DNA from: a virus
IMG/VR virus record: IMGVR_UViG_3300009506_000012
Span: 18,164-82,163 of that record
DNA: 64,000 nucleotides
Reading direction: 5' to 3' (one strand)
Shown: positions 56,722-64,000 of the stretch, piece after piece
Layout of the letters: every line of letters begins with the position of its first letter
How positions within the stretch are numbered: position 1 is the stretch's first letter
Notes under the pieces: generated by a model
Told to the model about the DNA's origin: nothing
The model's input: only the letters and a program-made list of their open reading frames with translations
Database searches by the model: none
Translations under genes and position numbers: made by a program

Positions 56722-56928
56722 TTAATAACTTACAGGTCGTTTCAGTATATATCTATTCCTTAGCTTGGATGGATCCAGAACAAATCCGTCCTCATTGGAT
56801 TTTATTTTTATTCTCTTACCAGGGCAGCGCCTATTCTTACAGGGCTTCCAAAGCCTGTGTTGGGTTTGCATCTCGATTTCATTCAGCTCAAGTTCTTGTC
56901 CACAATAAGGACAATAAGCAAAGTCCAT
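56722..56928 (-). CDS. Small zinc-ribbon protein
   Basis: 68 residues with CPYCGQ at 6-11 and CKNRRCPGK later, so a Cys4 zinc ribbon. The ATG directly follows the upstream stop (TAAATG). Possibly a nucleic-acid-binding adaptor. Confidence 0.65.
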   Translation of the reverse strand: MDFAYCPYCGQELELNEIEMQTQHRLWKPCKNRRCPGKRIKIKSNEDGFVLDPSKLRNRYILKRPVSY

Positions 56929-57492
56929 TTAGATGTCCAAGATATTTTTGACAATACGATAGCCGATAGAAGATGGTTCAACATAATCCGGGATTGCCCA
57001 ATTTTCTGTCAGCAATAGTATCTTGATTACAGTTCCATTATGCAATACCAGTTCAGTGTTTGATGGATTACTACGTTTGGCATCCATGTCACCAATGAAA
57101 AGGTCAGACAGATGAATATAAATTGCCGACTTCAGGTGTTCAATTACAGAGTCAACCAGTATGAAGATGTAACTATATTTCTCTACAGCTCTACGCATAT
57201 TAACGGCAAATGGTTTAGCACTGATATTGACCAGGCTTTCCTCGATCGTCAGCGCCGGCGCACTCTCGCTATGCAAGTGACCATTTTCAATAAGCCATTG
57301 TCTTGCCGTCAATCTGTTTTCAAGTGGCAGCTTACTACACAACATGATCTCTCTCTTGAATTCAACCAAGGCAACTTCTTCAGAAACGACTTCTCCGTTC
57401 ATGTTCTTTCGGAATTTCCATTCATCGAAGTCATCGATCAGTAACGTGGTTTCCAGTGGGAGCGGTGAATTTCTAACGATTTTCCTATTCAT
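56929..57492 (-). CDS. Hypothetical protein
   Basis: 187 residues, mixed, unrecognised. N-terminal half contains WKFRKNMNGEVVSEEVALVE; C-terminal half includes TELVLHNGTVIKILLLTENW. It overlaps the gene upstream by 4 bases. No membrane segment. Confidence 0.65.
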   Translation of the reverse strand: MNRKIVRNSPLPLETTLLIDDFDEWKFRKNMNGEVVSEEVALVEFKREIMLCSKLPLENRLTARQWLIENGHLHSESAPALTIEESLVNISAKPFAVNMRRAVEKYSYIFILVDSVIEHLKSAIYIHLSDLFIGDMDAKRSNPSNTELVLHNGTVIKILLLTENWAIPDYVEPSSIGYRIVKNILDI

Positions 57493-57860
57493 GTGTATAA
57501 AACCTTTCTCAGTTCATCTGTAAAATGCTTCAGGAAAACAAGATACTTCTGCGAAAGTGTTTCTCTATCACTGACAGCAATCCAAAGATCGGAGTTTTCT
57601 TGATATGGGAAACCTGGTTCAATCCTTACTTTTGTTTTTGTTTCAAGATTATCAGCACTCCATATTGTGATGATGCGTATGGCTTTTGGATAACGATAGG
57701 CACTAATCAAACAATCACCTAGCTCTCTGGAATAAGCCTCACCGATTTGAAGCATACTTACTTGATGGGCTATCCTTTGAATGATTGCATCTGCATCTTC
57801 CTTGGTGAATGTATTGTCAGCAGATATTCTAAGATGTGAGAATTGATTGTCGATTTGCAT
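57489..57860 (-). CDS. Hypothetical protein
   Basis: 123 residues, mixed alpha/beta, unrecognised. The gene overlaps the HNH-like gene by 32 bases upstream, an unusually long overlap, so one start may be later. Confidence 0.6.
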   Translation of the reverse strand: MQIDNQFSHLRISADNTFTKEDADAIIQRIAHQVSMLQIGEAYSRELGDCLISAYRYPKAIRIITIWSADNLETKTKVRIEPGFPYQENSDLWIAVSDRETLSQKYLVFLKHFTDELRKVLYT

Positions 57861-58323
57861 AAAGTAACCTGTTCAGTGCAGCGTTTGCCCGGTTGATATC
57901 GAGCATAAATTCCGAGGTGTTCTGTAAATAATCTCCCATCCCAAGCACGAAGTCTCTTACATTATCCACACCTTCATGCTTGATCAGATAGACAAGAGTC
58001 AGTAAACGATTGTCACCACCTTCAGCTCGTTGGTGGCATAACCCCGAATGAACCCAACCGCAATTGGCACGAGTATGTATTGCTAGTTGGGCCTCATCCG
58101 GAAGCGAACGCACGATTTGTCTGGATATAACAATCTCGTGCAGGTCAAATCCTCTATCATTCAGCGGTGTTAGTTTCCAACAATAACAGCATTCAACCCT
58201 TGGGCGGGCCGGATTACTTCTCTCGACTCTGTTCAATAAGGAGTTTCTTAGCTTTTCGCGCTTGCTCCAAAGTTGACTTTGTAAAGTATCCGAGTCTGTG
58301 TACAAGTTCTGGTCCTTTGCCAT
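57829..58323 (-). CDS. HNH-endonuclease-like protein
   Basis: 164 residues from 58323. CCYCWKLTPLND, DLHEIVISR and NCGWVHSGLCHQRAEG follow the HNH zinc pattern (C..C, then DLHxI, then N...lC..CH). It may be a nicking or homing-type nuclease or a degenerate one. The ATG at 58323 has no ribosome site and overlaps the upstream gene by 110 bases; a TTG at 58303-58305 with AAAGGA 7 bases upstream is a better start. Confidence 0.6.
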   Translation of the reverse strand: MAKDQNLYTDSDTLQSQLWSKREKLRNSLLNRVERSNPARPRVECCYCWKLTPLNDRGFDLHEIVISRQIVRSLPDEAQLAIHTRANCGWVHSGLCHQRAEGGDNRLLTLVYLIKHEGVDNVRDFVLGMGDYLQNTSEFMLDINRANAALNRLLYANRQSILTS

Positions 58324-58708
58324 TCAGAAAATAATCTATCAGTACACTGTGCATCCAACGGGTAATGCGAGTATCTTTTGAAGATGGGCCATACTCACTC
58401 AGCTCAGAATTCTCGCCAGGAAACCCATCCATCGCATATTCGACCGACCATCCCACTATCAGGGATAAGCACTGGTATCGATCCTGACCTTCCAGGTCCA
58501 TTAGACCAGTGAGATAGCCAACCTGCTTTTGGGTATGTTTATCATTCGCTGTAAACCAGTACCCAGTTGGAGGATTCTCAAAGTTGATCTTCAGGGCTTC
58601 CAGTTCGTTGACTATCCAGGGCAGGTTCTGCGGTTCCGGATTGATCTTCTCCAACAGCTCCAATTGGTAATCGTTCAGTTCTGGTGACTGGTTTATGGGC
58701 ATTGACAT
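58214..58708 (-). CDS. Hypothetical protein
   Basis: 164 residues with a good AAAGGA site 7 bases before the ATG. Helical, acidic in the middle, basic at the end (EQARKAKKLL). It is embedded in two long overlaps, 131 bases with the winged-helix gene upstream and 110 with the HNH-like gene downstream. No family recognised. Confidence 0.6.
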   Translation of the reverse strand: MSMPINQSPELNDYQLELLEKINPEPQNLPWIVNELEALKINFENPPTGYWFTANDKHTQKQVGYLTGLMDLEGQDRYQCLSLIVGWSVEYAMDGFPGENSELSEYGPSSKDTRITRWMHSVLIDYFLNGKGPELVHRLGYFTKSTLEQARKAKKLLIEQSREK

Positions 58709-58928
58709 AGGCTTTTCCTTTATCAGTGGTCACGAATATACCACCACGGACATTCAGCTTCTCAACATATCCATGTTCTACTAACCAATCTTTTCTCTGA
58801 AGCACAGTAACATGAGATACATTCAGCAATTGTTTTCCGATCTGACGCAACGAACGAGGGATAGGCTTGCTCAACTCTATCAATATGGTCAGATCTCTTT
58901 CGTCTAATTCTTTCTTTTCTCTAGGCAT
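58578..58928 (-). CDS. Winged-helix DNA-binding protein
   Basis: 116 residues. Residues 8-75 form a winged helix: RSLRQIGKQL, then HVTVLQRKDWLVEHGYVEKL, and a wing GGIFVTTDKGKAYV. It resembles MarR/LexA-like transcription regulators. The last 38 residues overlap the next gene in another frame and look unstructured. A likely regulator of the early or late genes, so a candidate to bind the operators noted in this window. Confidence 0.7.
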   Translation of the reverse strand: MPREKKELDERDLTILIELSKPIPRSLRQIGKQLLNVSHVTVLQRKDWLVEHGYVEKLNVRGGIFVTTDKGKAYVNAHKPVTRTERLPIGAVGEDQSGTAEPALDSQRTGSPEDQL

Positions 58929-58968
58929 TTTTTAGTCCTTTCTTGTTGGTATACTACCATATTGTAGC

Positions 58969-59433
58969 TTATTTTTCATCTAATAACAAAGTTGGTAGGA
59001 TTGAATCTGAAACAAATACTTCAACCTTGACCTTACCGCTACCAACCTCTATGTTTGATAGTAAACCAACCAGTTCTATCACCTTTTCAGATGACAGATT
59101 GGCCACAATAGAACGTGCTGCACTTTCCATATCCTCTTTATGGATAGCGATCCTGGGAGGATAGCTTCTTTTTTTCAATAATCTATCTTTCCAAATATGC
59201 GGAACCTTACCAGTATGGTAAATAGATGACAGTGTTCCACCGGGAATTGGCTCAAAGGTTTTCCACTGTTGTTGGATGTCCGTCCAGGCCAAACCCAGGT
59301 CATCATGCAGTTTTTTTAATTCTTTTTGTACGGCTTTCTCTGAAGCGAACGACCCTTTAGGGATGATTGTATTCTCAAGAGACGATCGCTTCACACGCTC
59401 ATTCTCAGACGTTGTGAGGGGGGTATTTGTCAC
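58969..59433 (-). CDS. Helix-turn-helix-like regulatory protein
   Basis: 154 residues from the GTG at 59431-59433, chosen because GGAGG lies 5 bases upstream; two ATG codons further upstream lack a site. Residues 40-90 (HDDLGLAWTDIQQQW, PIPGGTLSSIYHTGKVP) look like an XRE-type helix-turn-helix, a common layout for phage repressors or transcription regulators. The C-terminal half could dimerise. Another candidate for binding the dispersed palindrome. Confidence 0.6.
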   Translation of the reverse strand: MTNTPLTTSENERVKRSSLENTIIPKGSFASEKAVQKELKKLHDDLGLAWTDIQQQWKTFEPIPGGTLSSIYHTGKVPHIWKDRLLKKRSYPPRIAIHKEDMESAARSIVANLSSEKVIELVGLLSNIEVGSGKVKVEVFVSDSILPTLLLDEK

Positions 59434-59463
59434 TTGGTCCTCCATTTCTAGCAAAATCGATTC

Positions 59464-59904
59464 TTATTTTTTCAAAGGAATCATTTTTCCATCTGATATT
59501 GAATAGGAATGCGTCCAATCTCGACTGTTATCAAGCAGTTCCAGAAAGAAATAAATAGTACCCATTCCATTCAAGAGATGTTGATAAGCTATGATCTCTT
59601 TGGTATCCTCAGTTTTCATCAGGTTCTCAGGTTTCCAATAGCCTTTGATGTCAAATTCGTTACCTGCTCCTATGATAAGTACAAAGAAATCTCCACGGTT
59701 GTGTGAGAGTCTATAGGTTTTGCTCTCAACTTTTGAATAAACAACCTGTATTTTATAGTGGTCTTTACTAATCAGAGGAGTATCGGGTAACTCCTCGGGC
59801 ATGGGTGGGTACACATTCAGGGCTTTAGCTACTGCCCAGATAGCAGCTACACCATCCAGATCGCCTATTGCCAGCATTTCACCTACAGTTAGTGTTACTT
59901 TCAT
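59464..59904 (-). CDS. Hypothetical protein
   Basis: 146 residues, AAAGGAAA site. N-terminal helical part (GEMLAIGDLDGVAAIWAVA) then beta strands (HYKIQVVYSKVESKTYRL, GDFFVLIIGAG). No family known to me. It lies between RNase H and the helix-turn-helix gene. Confidence 0.65.
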   Translation of the reverse strand: MKVTLTVGEMLAIGDLDGVAAIWAVAKALNVYPPMPEELPDTPLISKDHYKIQVVYSKVESKTYRLSHNRGDFFVLIIGAGNEFDIKGYWKPENLMKTEDTKEIIAYQHLLNGMGTIYFFLELLDNSRDWTHSYSISDGKMIPLKK

Positions 59905-59916
59905 GTCAGTTTCCTT

Positions 59917-60501
59917 TCAGTTTATGGGAGTCATGGCTTTTTGTTTTTCCAAAAGCTCCATGTAGAGTTTGGCAGCGTATCTGCACATACGATCACAGGC
60001 CACGTTATGAACTGATACGGGATTTCCTCGCTTGCCGATACCGGTTTCAAGTTGCATTTGGTTGGGATGCCCATCCAAATGAGTCTGTTGAATACTTTCC
60101 CAGTTGACCAATCGTGAACGTAAGGCTTCATATCCTTTCATCCACATCTCAGGAATATTGGTCCATTTATATCCCCAAAACAAACGACCCAGGGATACCT
60201 TGCTATCAGAATACACATGTCCGTACCACGTATCAGGCACCCGAGAGAGCGCAAACAACAATGCCGCCATTTCAGTTTGATTGCTGGTTACCAGTCTGCG
60301 GTACTTAGGTTTCACCAAAATATCATCAGTGTCTTTGGGAAGAACATATCCATACAGATCTGTTTTTGTGCCATCTGCATGCAACAATCTGTACGCCCAT
60401 GTCCCCCCTAGGGGGGATGGATTCCTTCCAACTACACCGCCATCAGTGTAGATTGCAGTAATCTTTTTAGGTTCAGGGTTTGGGGGCTGGAATAGGTCCA
60501 C
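59917..60501 (-). CDS. RNase H-like nuclease
   Basis: 194 residues from the GTG at 60499-60501, which has AAGGA 7 bases upstream and overlaps the helicase gene by 29 bases. Acidic catalytic positions of RNase HI: D20 (AIYTDGG), E77 (NQTEMAALLFAL), D99 (YSDSK) and D170 (HNVACDRM). RNase H removes RNA primers from DNA. It lies beside helicase and loader genes, which fits a replication module. Confidence 0.85.
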   Translation of the reverse strand: MDLFQPPNPEPKKITAIYTDGGVVGRNPSPLGGTWAYRLLHADGTKTDLYGYVLPKDTDDILVKPKYRRLVTSNQTEMAALLFALSRVPDTWYGHVYSDSKVSLGRLFWGYKWTNIPEMWMKGYEALRSRLVNWESIQQTHLDGHPNQMQLETGIGKRGNPVSVHNVACDRMCRYAAKLYMELLEKQKAMTPIN

Positions 60502-61351
60502 TTTGTGTTCCTTTGTATATGTCACCGAATTTGGCCTGGCTTCCAAAGAATGCCATGGTTGTTGTGTCTAAGCCACCATAACGGGCTTTCCGTATCTTGA
60601 TACGGCGCTGGTCCGGAAGAACATCCCCGGCACCATTATCAATTGTCTGTACTTCTATGATCAGGTCGCCATCTCTGTCTGAGTCTCTCGAATGCAAGAC
60701 CTCATTGATATCATTCAGCTGGGCAGCGGCAATTACACTGACAGGATGAGGAGTGCCGTCTTTATTCTTGAGAATGTTTCCTTTGGCCAGTGCAGCCAGG
60801 TTCTTGCCATAGCGGGCTACATTGTCAGTCATCCCGCGTGGATTATCGACACGTCCTAATTGCAGATAATCCTGTAACAGTACATCCGGAAGCGGGTCAA
60901 GTGCTTGAAGCGTAGCCACAAGATCATCCCAATCGTACAAACCTTCTGACCAATATCCATGGAAGTCTCGCAAATCTCTTGCAGCATCAGAGAGTTTTGG
61001 CCAATCACCAGCCTCAAGGGTTACATCCCTGAAGCGAATTCGGTTGATGTTCCCAATATTGGCCGCTACTTTTTGAGCCAGAATCATCAGGCTTTCTTCC
61101 AATGACACGTATATGAATGGGACTTTCTTGTATCCCAATTCAATAGCGGCAGTATTCAGGAAGCTAGACTTTCCAGAACCAGGCTTGCCATAGATCAGAC
61201 TGTACCAATCTCTACCCCACCCACCTACAAAGCGCATGAACCACGGTGACGGGAACGAGAACCCCCGGTATGCTGCGGGATCATCGTGCATCTTCTTTGT
61301 TGTGCCTTCAAATTCATCTGCTAGGAGTTGACTTGTTACTGTTCTGCTCAT
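60473..61351 (-). CDS. DnaB-like replicative helicase, ATPase domain
   Basis: 292 residues. Walker A GKPGSGKS at 55-62, Walker B DVLLQDYLQL, and near the end RRIKIRKARYGG, typical of the DnaB/RecA-like C-terminal domain. It lacks the N-terminal primase-binding domain of bacterial DnaB (about 450 residues), a form used by some phages. It unwinds DNA at the phage replication fork, probably loaded by the next protein. Coupled to the loader gene by a one-base overlap. Confidence 0.8.
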   Translation of the reverse strand: MSRTVTSQLLADEFEGTTKKMHDDPAAYRGFSFPSPWFMRFVGGWGRDWYSLIYGKPGSGKSSFLNTAAIELGYKKVPFIYVSLEESLMILAQKVAANIGNINRIRFRDVTLEAGDWPKLSDAARDLRDFHGYWSEGLYDWDDLVATLQALDPLPDVLLQDYLQLGRVDNPRGMTDNVARYGKNLAALAKGNILKNKDGTPHPVSVIAAAQLNDINEVLHSRDSDRDGDLIIEVQTIDNGAGDVLPDQRRIKIRKARYGGLDTTTMAFFGSQAKFGDIYKGTQSGPIPAPKP

Positions 61352-62280
61352 TATCTTTTTTCCTGACGCCAGTCTTTACCTGCCATGGCCAGCCATCGGA
61401 CAATTTTTATATCTGTTAAGCGTGAACCTGTGCGAGGTATACCGTTTCTTTGCCAAATCTCTTTTGCCATTTTGAAAGGAAAATTGGTAGAAACTACAGT
61501 GATGAAATCAAAATACCGATTTGCTCTGCCCCGAAATTGAATAATGGAATCTATCTGAGAAGCAATCCATTTGGATCCATACTCCAATCCCAGGTCATCG
61601 ATGATAAGTATCGGATGATGTTTCATAGCAATCAGCATCTTTTGTATCTTTTCATTGTCAGACTTCATAAACGAAAACAGTTTTTCTTCAAGGTCACTTG
61701 CCACTACGTACATAGCCCAGGGATACCAGGCTCTCATCATGGCATTCAGCATATATGTTTTACCAGTGCCAGTCTTGCCACTAATCACCAGCCACTTATC
61801 AGGTCTTTCTATCCAGTTTGAAACAAACCTGAATGTTTCTTCAAATTTTTCCTGTTCTTCTTTGCGTTCTTTTGGAGGCAACTTGATATCAACAACATCA
61901 TGGCTCATATTCTTTAGATGTCTGGGACTCCAATGAGAAGCCCAATCATCATTAGCTTCATCAAAGCCAATAACATTACGTTCCGGACTTCCATAGCGCC
62001 GGCGAAACAACCAGCACAAACAGTAGTAATACCCGAAGTCATCTCTACGTGTCCCACTACCTTTGCAGAAAGCGCATTCAGAATTGTTGTATTTCATCCT
62101 CATGTATTCCATCAACAAAGCCTCAGAGGACATAATGGTTATGCCATAGTCATGCAAGGACTTGCCAATCTCTGGATAATGTTTTCCATGCAGAACATCA
62201 TTCCAGAATAAAAGCGATTCCATTGTAGATGGAGATTCAACATCATCGAGATACAACGATCTAATAATCGGGGAGGTCAT
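61351..62280 (-). CDS. DnaC-like helicase loader (AAA+ ATPase)
   Basis: 309 residues from the ATG at 62278-62280. Zinc cluster CAFCKGSG...CLC at 69-89, then Walker A GKTGTGKT at 168-175 and Walker B LIIDDLG at 225-231, in the pattern of DnaC/DnaI. It loads the helicase onto DNA. A longer frame to 62400 overlaps the gene upstream and is not preferred. Gene order loader-helicase-RNase H supports the role. Confidence 0.8.
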   Translation of the reverse strand: MTSPIIRSLYLDDVESPSTMESLLFWNDVLHGKHYPEIGKSLHDYGITIMSSEALLMEYMRMKYNNSECAFCKGSGTRRDDFGYYYCLCWLFRRRYGSPERNVIGFDEANDDWASHWSPRHLKNMSHDVVDIKLPPKERKEEQEKFEETFRFVSNWIERPDKWLVISGKTGTGKTYMLNAMMRAWYPWAMYVVASDLEEKLFSFMKSDNEKIQKMLIAMKHHPILIIDDLGLEYGSKWIASQIDSIIQFRGRANRYFDFITVVSTNFPFKMAKEIWQRNGIPRTGSRLTDIKIVRWLAMAGKDWRQEKR

Positions 62281-62632
62281 AATACTCACTTGTATCAACT
62301 TCCTGTCTTGCTTTCGGGCTTCCTTTTTTATTGAAAGATGCCAGGTTATCAGGATTTCGAATTGCAGATAGCAGACTGGCAAACTTGATCGCAATAACAC
62401 CCCCCTTGTTCTTGTCTTTTGCCCAGGCTATCTGTACTTTGATATAGTCATCAGGATATTTGCGCTGACCATCAACCATCTTTGACAGAATGGTTTTGGT
62501 TTTCTTGTTTGTTGCTCGAGTAGGATAATATTTCCGACCACAAGCATTCAGCATTTCAGTTTCAATATCAGTTTCCGGATAGCGCCAGGCGTCATCCTCA
62601 AAGGGATCTGCTACATATCTGGGCTCACTCAT
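62261..62632 (-). CDS. Hypothetical protein of the replication module
   Basis: 123 residues. Basic centre (KKTKTILSKM) and acidic ends, unrecognised. The pattern is soluble and may be an adaptor. It overlaps the loader by 20 bases and abuts the zinc protein upstream. Confidence 0.6.
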   Translation of the reverse strand: MSEPRYVADPFEDDAWRYPETDIETEMLNACGRKYYPTRATNKKTKTILSKMVDGQRKYPDDYIKVQIAWAKDKNKGGVIAIKFASLLSAIRNPDNLASFNKKGSPKARQEVDTSEYYDLPDY

Positions 62633-63121
62633 TTACTTGTACCTCCAACAATCAGGTTCTATAATAATCTCCCTGTTCTTGATACGTTCTTTCTTCGCCT
62701 CTGCCAGTTTTGCTAGATATTGTGCTTTAGAAAGTGTGAAATGCGTGGGGTCACTTGAGCATTTCCATCCAAGTTTCTCGCCGAAGGTTCCATTACGGTT
62801 AGGGTCATACTCAATATCCGCATGGCATATCGGACAATCTTTCGGCCATTGGCTTAGGGCTTTCTTTTCATCAAGATGAAGCCTTATCACATCGAAATAG
62901 GTAAGCCATTCATGCGGATTGAAATTCGAAAACCCAGCAGCTTTTAGAATAGACTTGACCTCATCCTCATCAAGATCGAACACTACCTCCATTCTCTCGA
63001 ACAGTTTTTCATAAGTGTACGGACCAGTTTCTAATGGTTGCGGCACTCTCAGTACCTGGCCACCACCATCGCTTGCTCGTTCTGCTTCAGTAGATTTCCT
63101 TGGTTCATAGTATGTGGTCAT
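62633..63121 (-). CDS. Zinc-ribbon protein of the replication module
   Basis: 162 residues from the ATG at 63119-63121. Zinc ribbon CPICHADIEYDP...WKCSSDPTH around 100-130. The N-terminal half is acidic and helical. The other possible ATG at 63137-63139 lies inside the stem at 63134-63152, which is why I prefer the later one, although it has no clear ribosome site. Function unknown. Confidence 0.6.
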   Translation of the reverse strand: MTTYYEPRKSTEAERASDGGGQVLRVPQPLETGPYTYEKLFERMEVVFDLDEDEVKSILKAAGFSNFNPHEWLTYFDVIRLHLDEKKALSQWPKDCPICHADIEYDPNRNGTFGEKLGWKCSSDPTHFTLSKAQYLAKLAEAKKERIKNREIIIEPDCWRYK

Positions 63122-63133
63122 AAGAAAAAGAGA

Positions 63134-63152
63134 GGGCATCCCCCTTATGCCC
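63134..63152 (-). terminator. Intrinsic terminator or attenuator, leftward
   Basis: GGGCAT (63134-63139) pairs with ATGCCC (63147-63152), 7-base loop, followed on the minus strand by TCTCTTTTTCTT. It lies after the stop of the gene at 63166 and just before the next start. An in-frame ATG is part of the stem. Confidence 0.6.
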
Positions 63153-63165
63153 TGTGGGTTTCAGT

Positions 63166-64000
63166 TTATTGGCTTTGTTCAATCATCCATTTTTTGGCAG
63201 CTTCACGAACAGCAGTTTCACCTTGAAGATTGGCCGCGTTGATCTCGTTTGCAATTGCAACTGCTTGACCAGTATCCACTTTCAACTCATCCATAATCCA
63301 CTGTAGGGTATCAGGAGTCTTGCTGGTGTTTCTACCAGTTCGAGCAGGTGGCTGTGTTTGCGCTCCACCTTGTGGAGCCGACTGCGTTTGCTTCTGCGGT
63401 TGCGGAGTATTTGGAGAGGTGGCACTCTTTTGCTGGGTGATAGGAACCTTGGTGGTGGCATCCAGTATCTTGATACCATAAAAGTCCTCAGCATCCGGAC
63501 TGAAAATACCACCAATGCCAGCTGCCATAATGACAGCGCTCACGAAAGCACGTTTCTGTGCCATCTTGTTGACTGTATTGGCCACGTCAGCTGGGTCCGG
63601 GTTCTTGATCTTTCCGACCTGTTGTTCAGTAATGGCCGGATCATCGTGAGCAAACTCCGCACCGCAACCACCCTTATTGGCCCAACAATACCATCCGGGA
63701 GGAGCATTCGGATCGCTACGAGGTGGGTACTTGCTCTTGCGGATTTCAGTAGCACCGCAATTCGGGCAGGTCAGATGACCACCACGATAACGGTACTTTG
63801 TTTCCCAGGAATTGCAGGAACCGATTGCCTCACCAACTACATGACCACCCCAATTGATTCGGCACAGGTATTCATAGAAGAAGAACGGCTCACCATCATG
63901 CTCTTTACCGGTCCAATCCAAAACCATAGTCCTGTAATCTATCGGGAACGTAGGCACAAAACCAAACCAGGTCTTGACCCGTTCAGCTCCGGACTTGAAC
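63166..64000 (-). CDS. Conserved phage zinc protein of recombination modules (cut by window edge)
   Basis: At least 278 residues; the N-terminus lies beyond the right edge and the frame stays open to 64000. Contains SGAERVKTWFG, SCNSWETKYRYR, CPNCGA, GWYCWANKGGCGAEF and NTVNKMAQKRA, a pattern of a widespread phage family of unknown biochemical activity found beside ssb and recombination genes. A DNA-repair or annealing role is inference. A Pro/Gln-rich linker near 63360-63420 holds palindrome copy 8. Confidence 0.7.
   Translation of the reverse strand, partial: FKSGAERVKTWFGFVPTFPIDYRTMVLDWTGKEHDGEPFFFYEYLCRINWGGHVVGEAIGSCNSWETKYRYRGGHLTCPNCGATEIRKSKYPPRSDPNAPPGWYCWANKGGCGAEFAHDDPAITEQQVGKIKNPDPADVANTVNKMAQKRAFVSAVIMAAGIGGIFSPDAEDFYGIKILDATTKVPITQQKSATSPNTPQPQKQTQSAPQGGAQTQPPARTGRNTSKTPDTLQWIMDELKVDTGQAVAIANEINAANLQGETAVREAAKKWMIEQSQ
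63362..63378. repeat. Dispersed palindrome copy 8
   Basis: GCTCCACCTTGTGGAGC, within the coding region of the zinc protein (read as Ala-Pro-Gln-Gly-Gly-Ala on the minus strand). Confidence 0.85.

Overview
The window is a piece of a tailed double-stranded DNA bacteriophage genome (Caudoviricetes, long flexible siphovirus-like tail). Terminase, portal, scaffold, capsid, connector, tail-tube, chaperone and tape-measure genes lie in the usual order in one rightward operon. Genes are packed with ATGA and TAATG start/stop overlaps, Shine-Dalgarno sites are bacterial (AAAGGAG type), and several sigma70-type promoters can be read by eye. The host cannot be named from the sequence. A lipobox protein and sigma70 promoters fit a bacterial host. 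No integrase, tRNA gene, CRISPR array or insertion sequence was seen, and both ends of the window cut through genes.

Layout. (1) 1-9326, leftward: an early arm that ends in a single-strand DNA-binding protein cut by the left edge. It carries a DNA methyltransferase with a C-terminal winged helix, zinc-finger proteins, many small unknown proteins and several very small membrane proteins. A consensus-like promoter at 5589-5617 drives its distal half. (2) 9485-11881, rightward: small unknown and membrane proteins, then a strong promoter at 11022-11050 followed at once by an intrinsic terminator. (3) 11883-20393: large terminase, portal (with its own promoter and a hairpin in its leader), scaffold, N4-gp56-like major capsid protein, connectors and tail-tube protein. 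(4) 20478-25744: five glycan or surface-modification genes set inside the tail operon: a sulfotransferase-like protein, two methyltransferases, a HAD-glycosyltransferase fusion and a GT-B/CDP-glycerol-transferase-like protein. (5) 25725-51314: tail chaperones with a possible -1 frameshift, a 3011-residue tape measure (about 450 nm tail if 1.5 angstrom per residue), tail tip, beta-helix and propeller fibre proteins, and a 958-residue fibre made of about 30 copies of a 21-22 residue repeat. (6) 51317-54282: an HD-GYP phosphodiesterase domain protein, an XhlA-like coiled-coil/membrane protein, a TIM-barrel-like endolysin candidate, an SH3-like protein and a holin-like membrane protein. (7) 54282-54367: a three-hairpin convergent terminator. 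(8) 54372-64000, leftward: a membrane winged-helix protein and a lipoprotein, HNH-like and helix-turn-helix regulators, RNase H, a DnaB-like helicase, a DnaC-like loader and a zinc protein typical of phage recombination modules, cut by the right edge.

The most unusual feature is a 16-17 bp palindrome, GCTCCAC-N2/3-GTGGAGC, found eight times across the window. It sits at gene boundaries and just upstream of ribosome binding sites, inside three coding regions, and once as the stem of a terminator. This suggests a phage-wide DNA operator or RNA hairpin. Other points worth following are the HD-GYP enzyme next to the lysis genes, the glycan cassette inside the tail operon, and the promoter-terminator leader upstream of the late genes.
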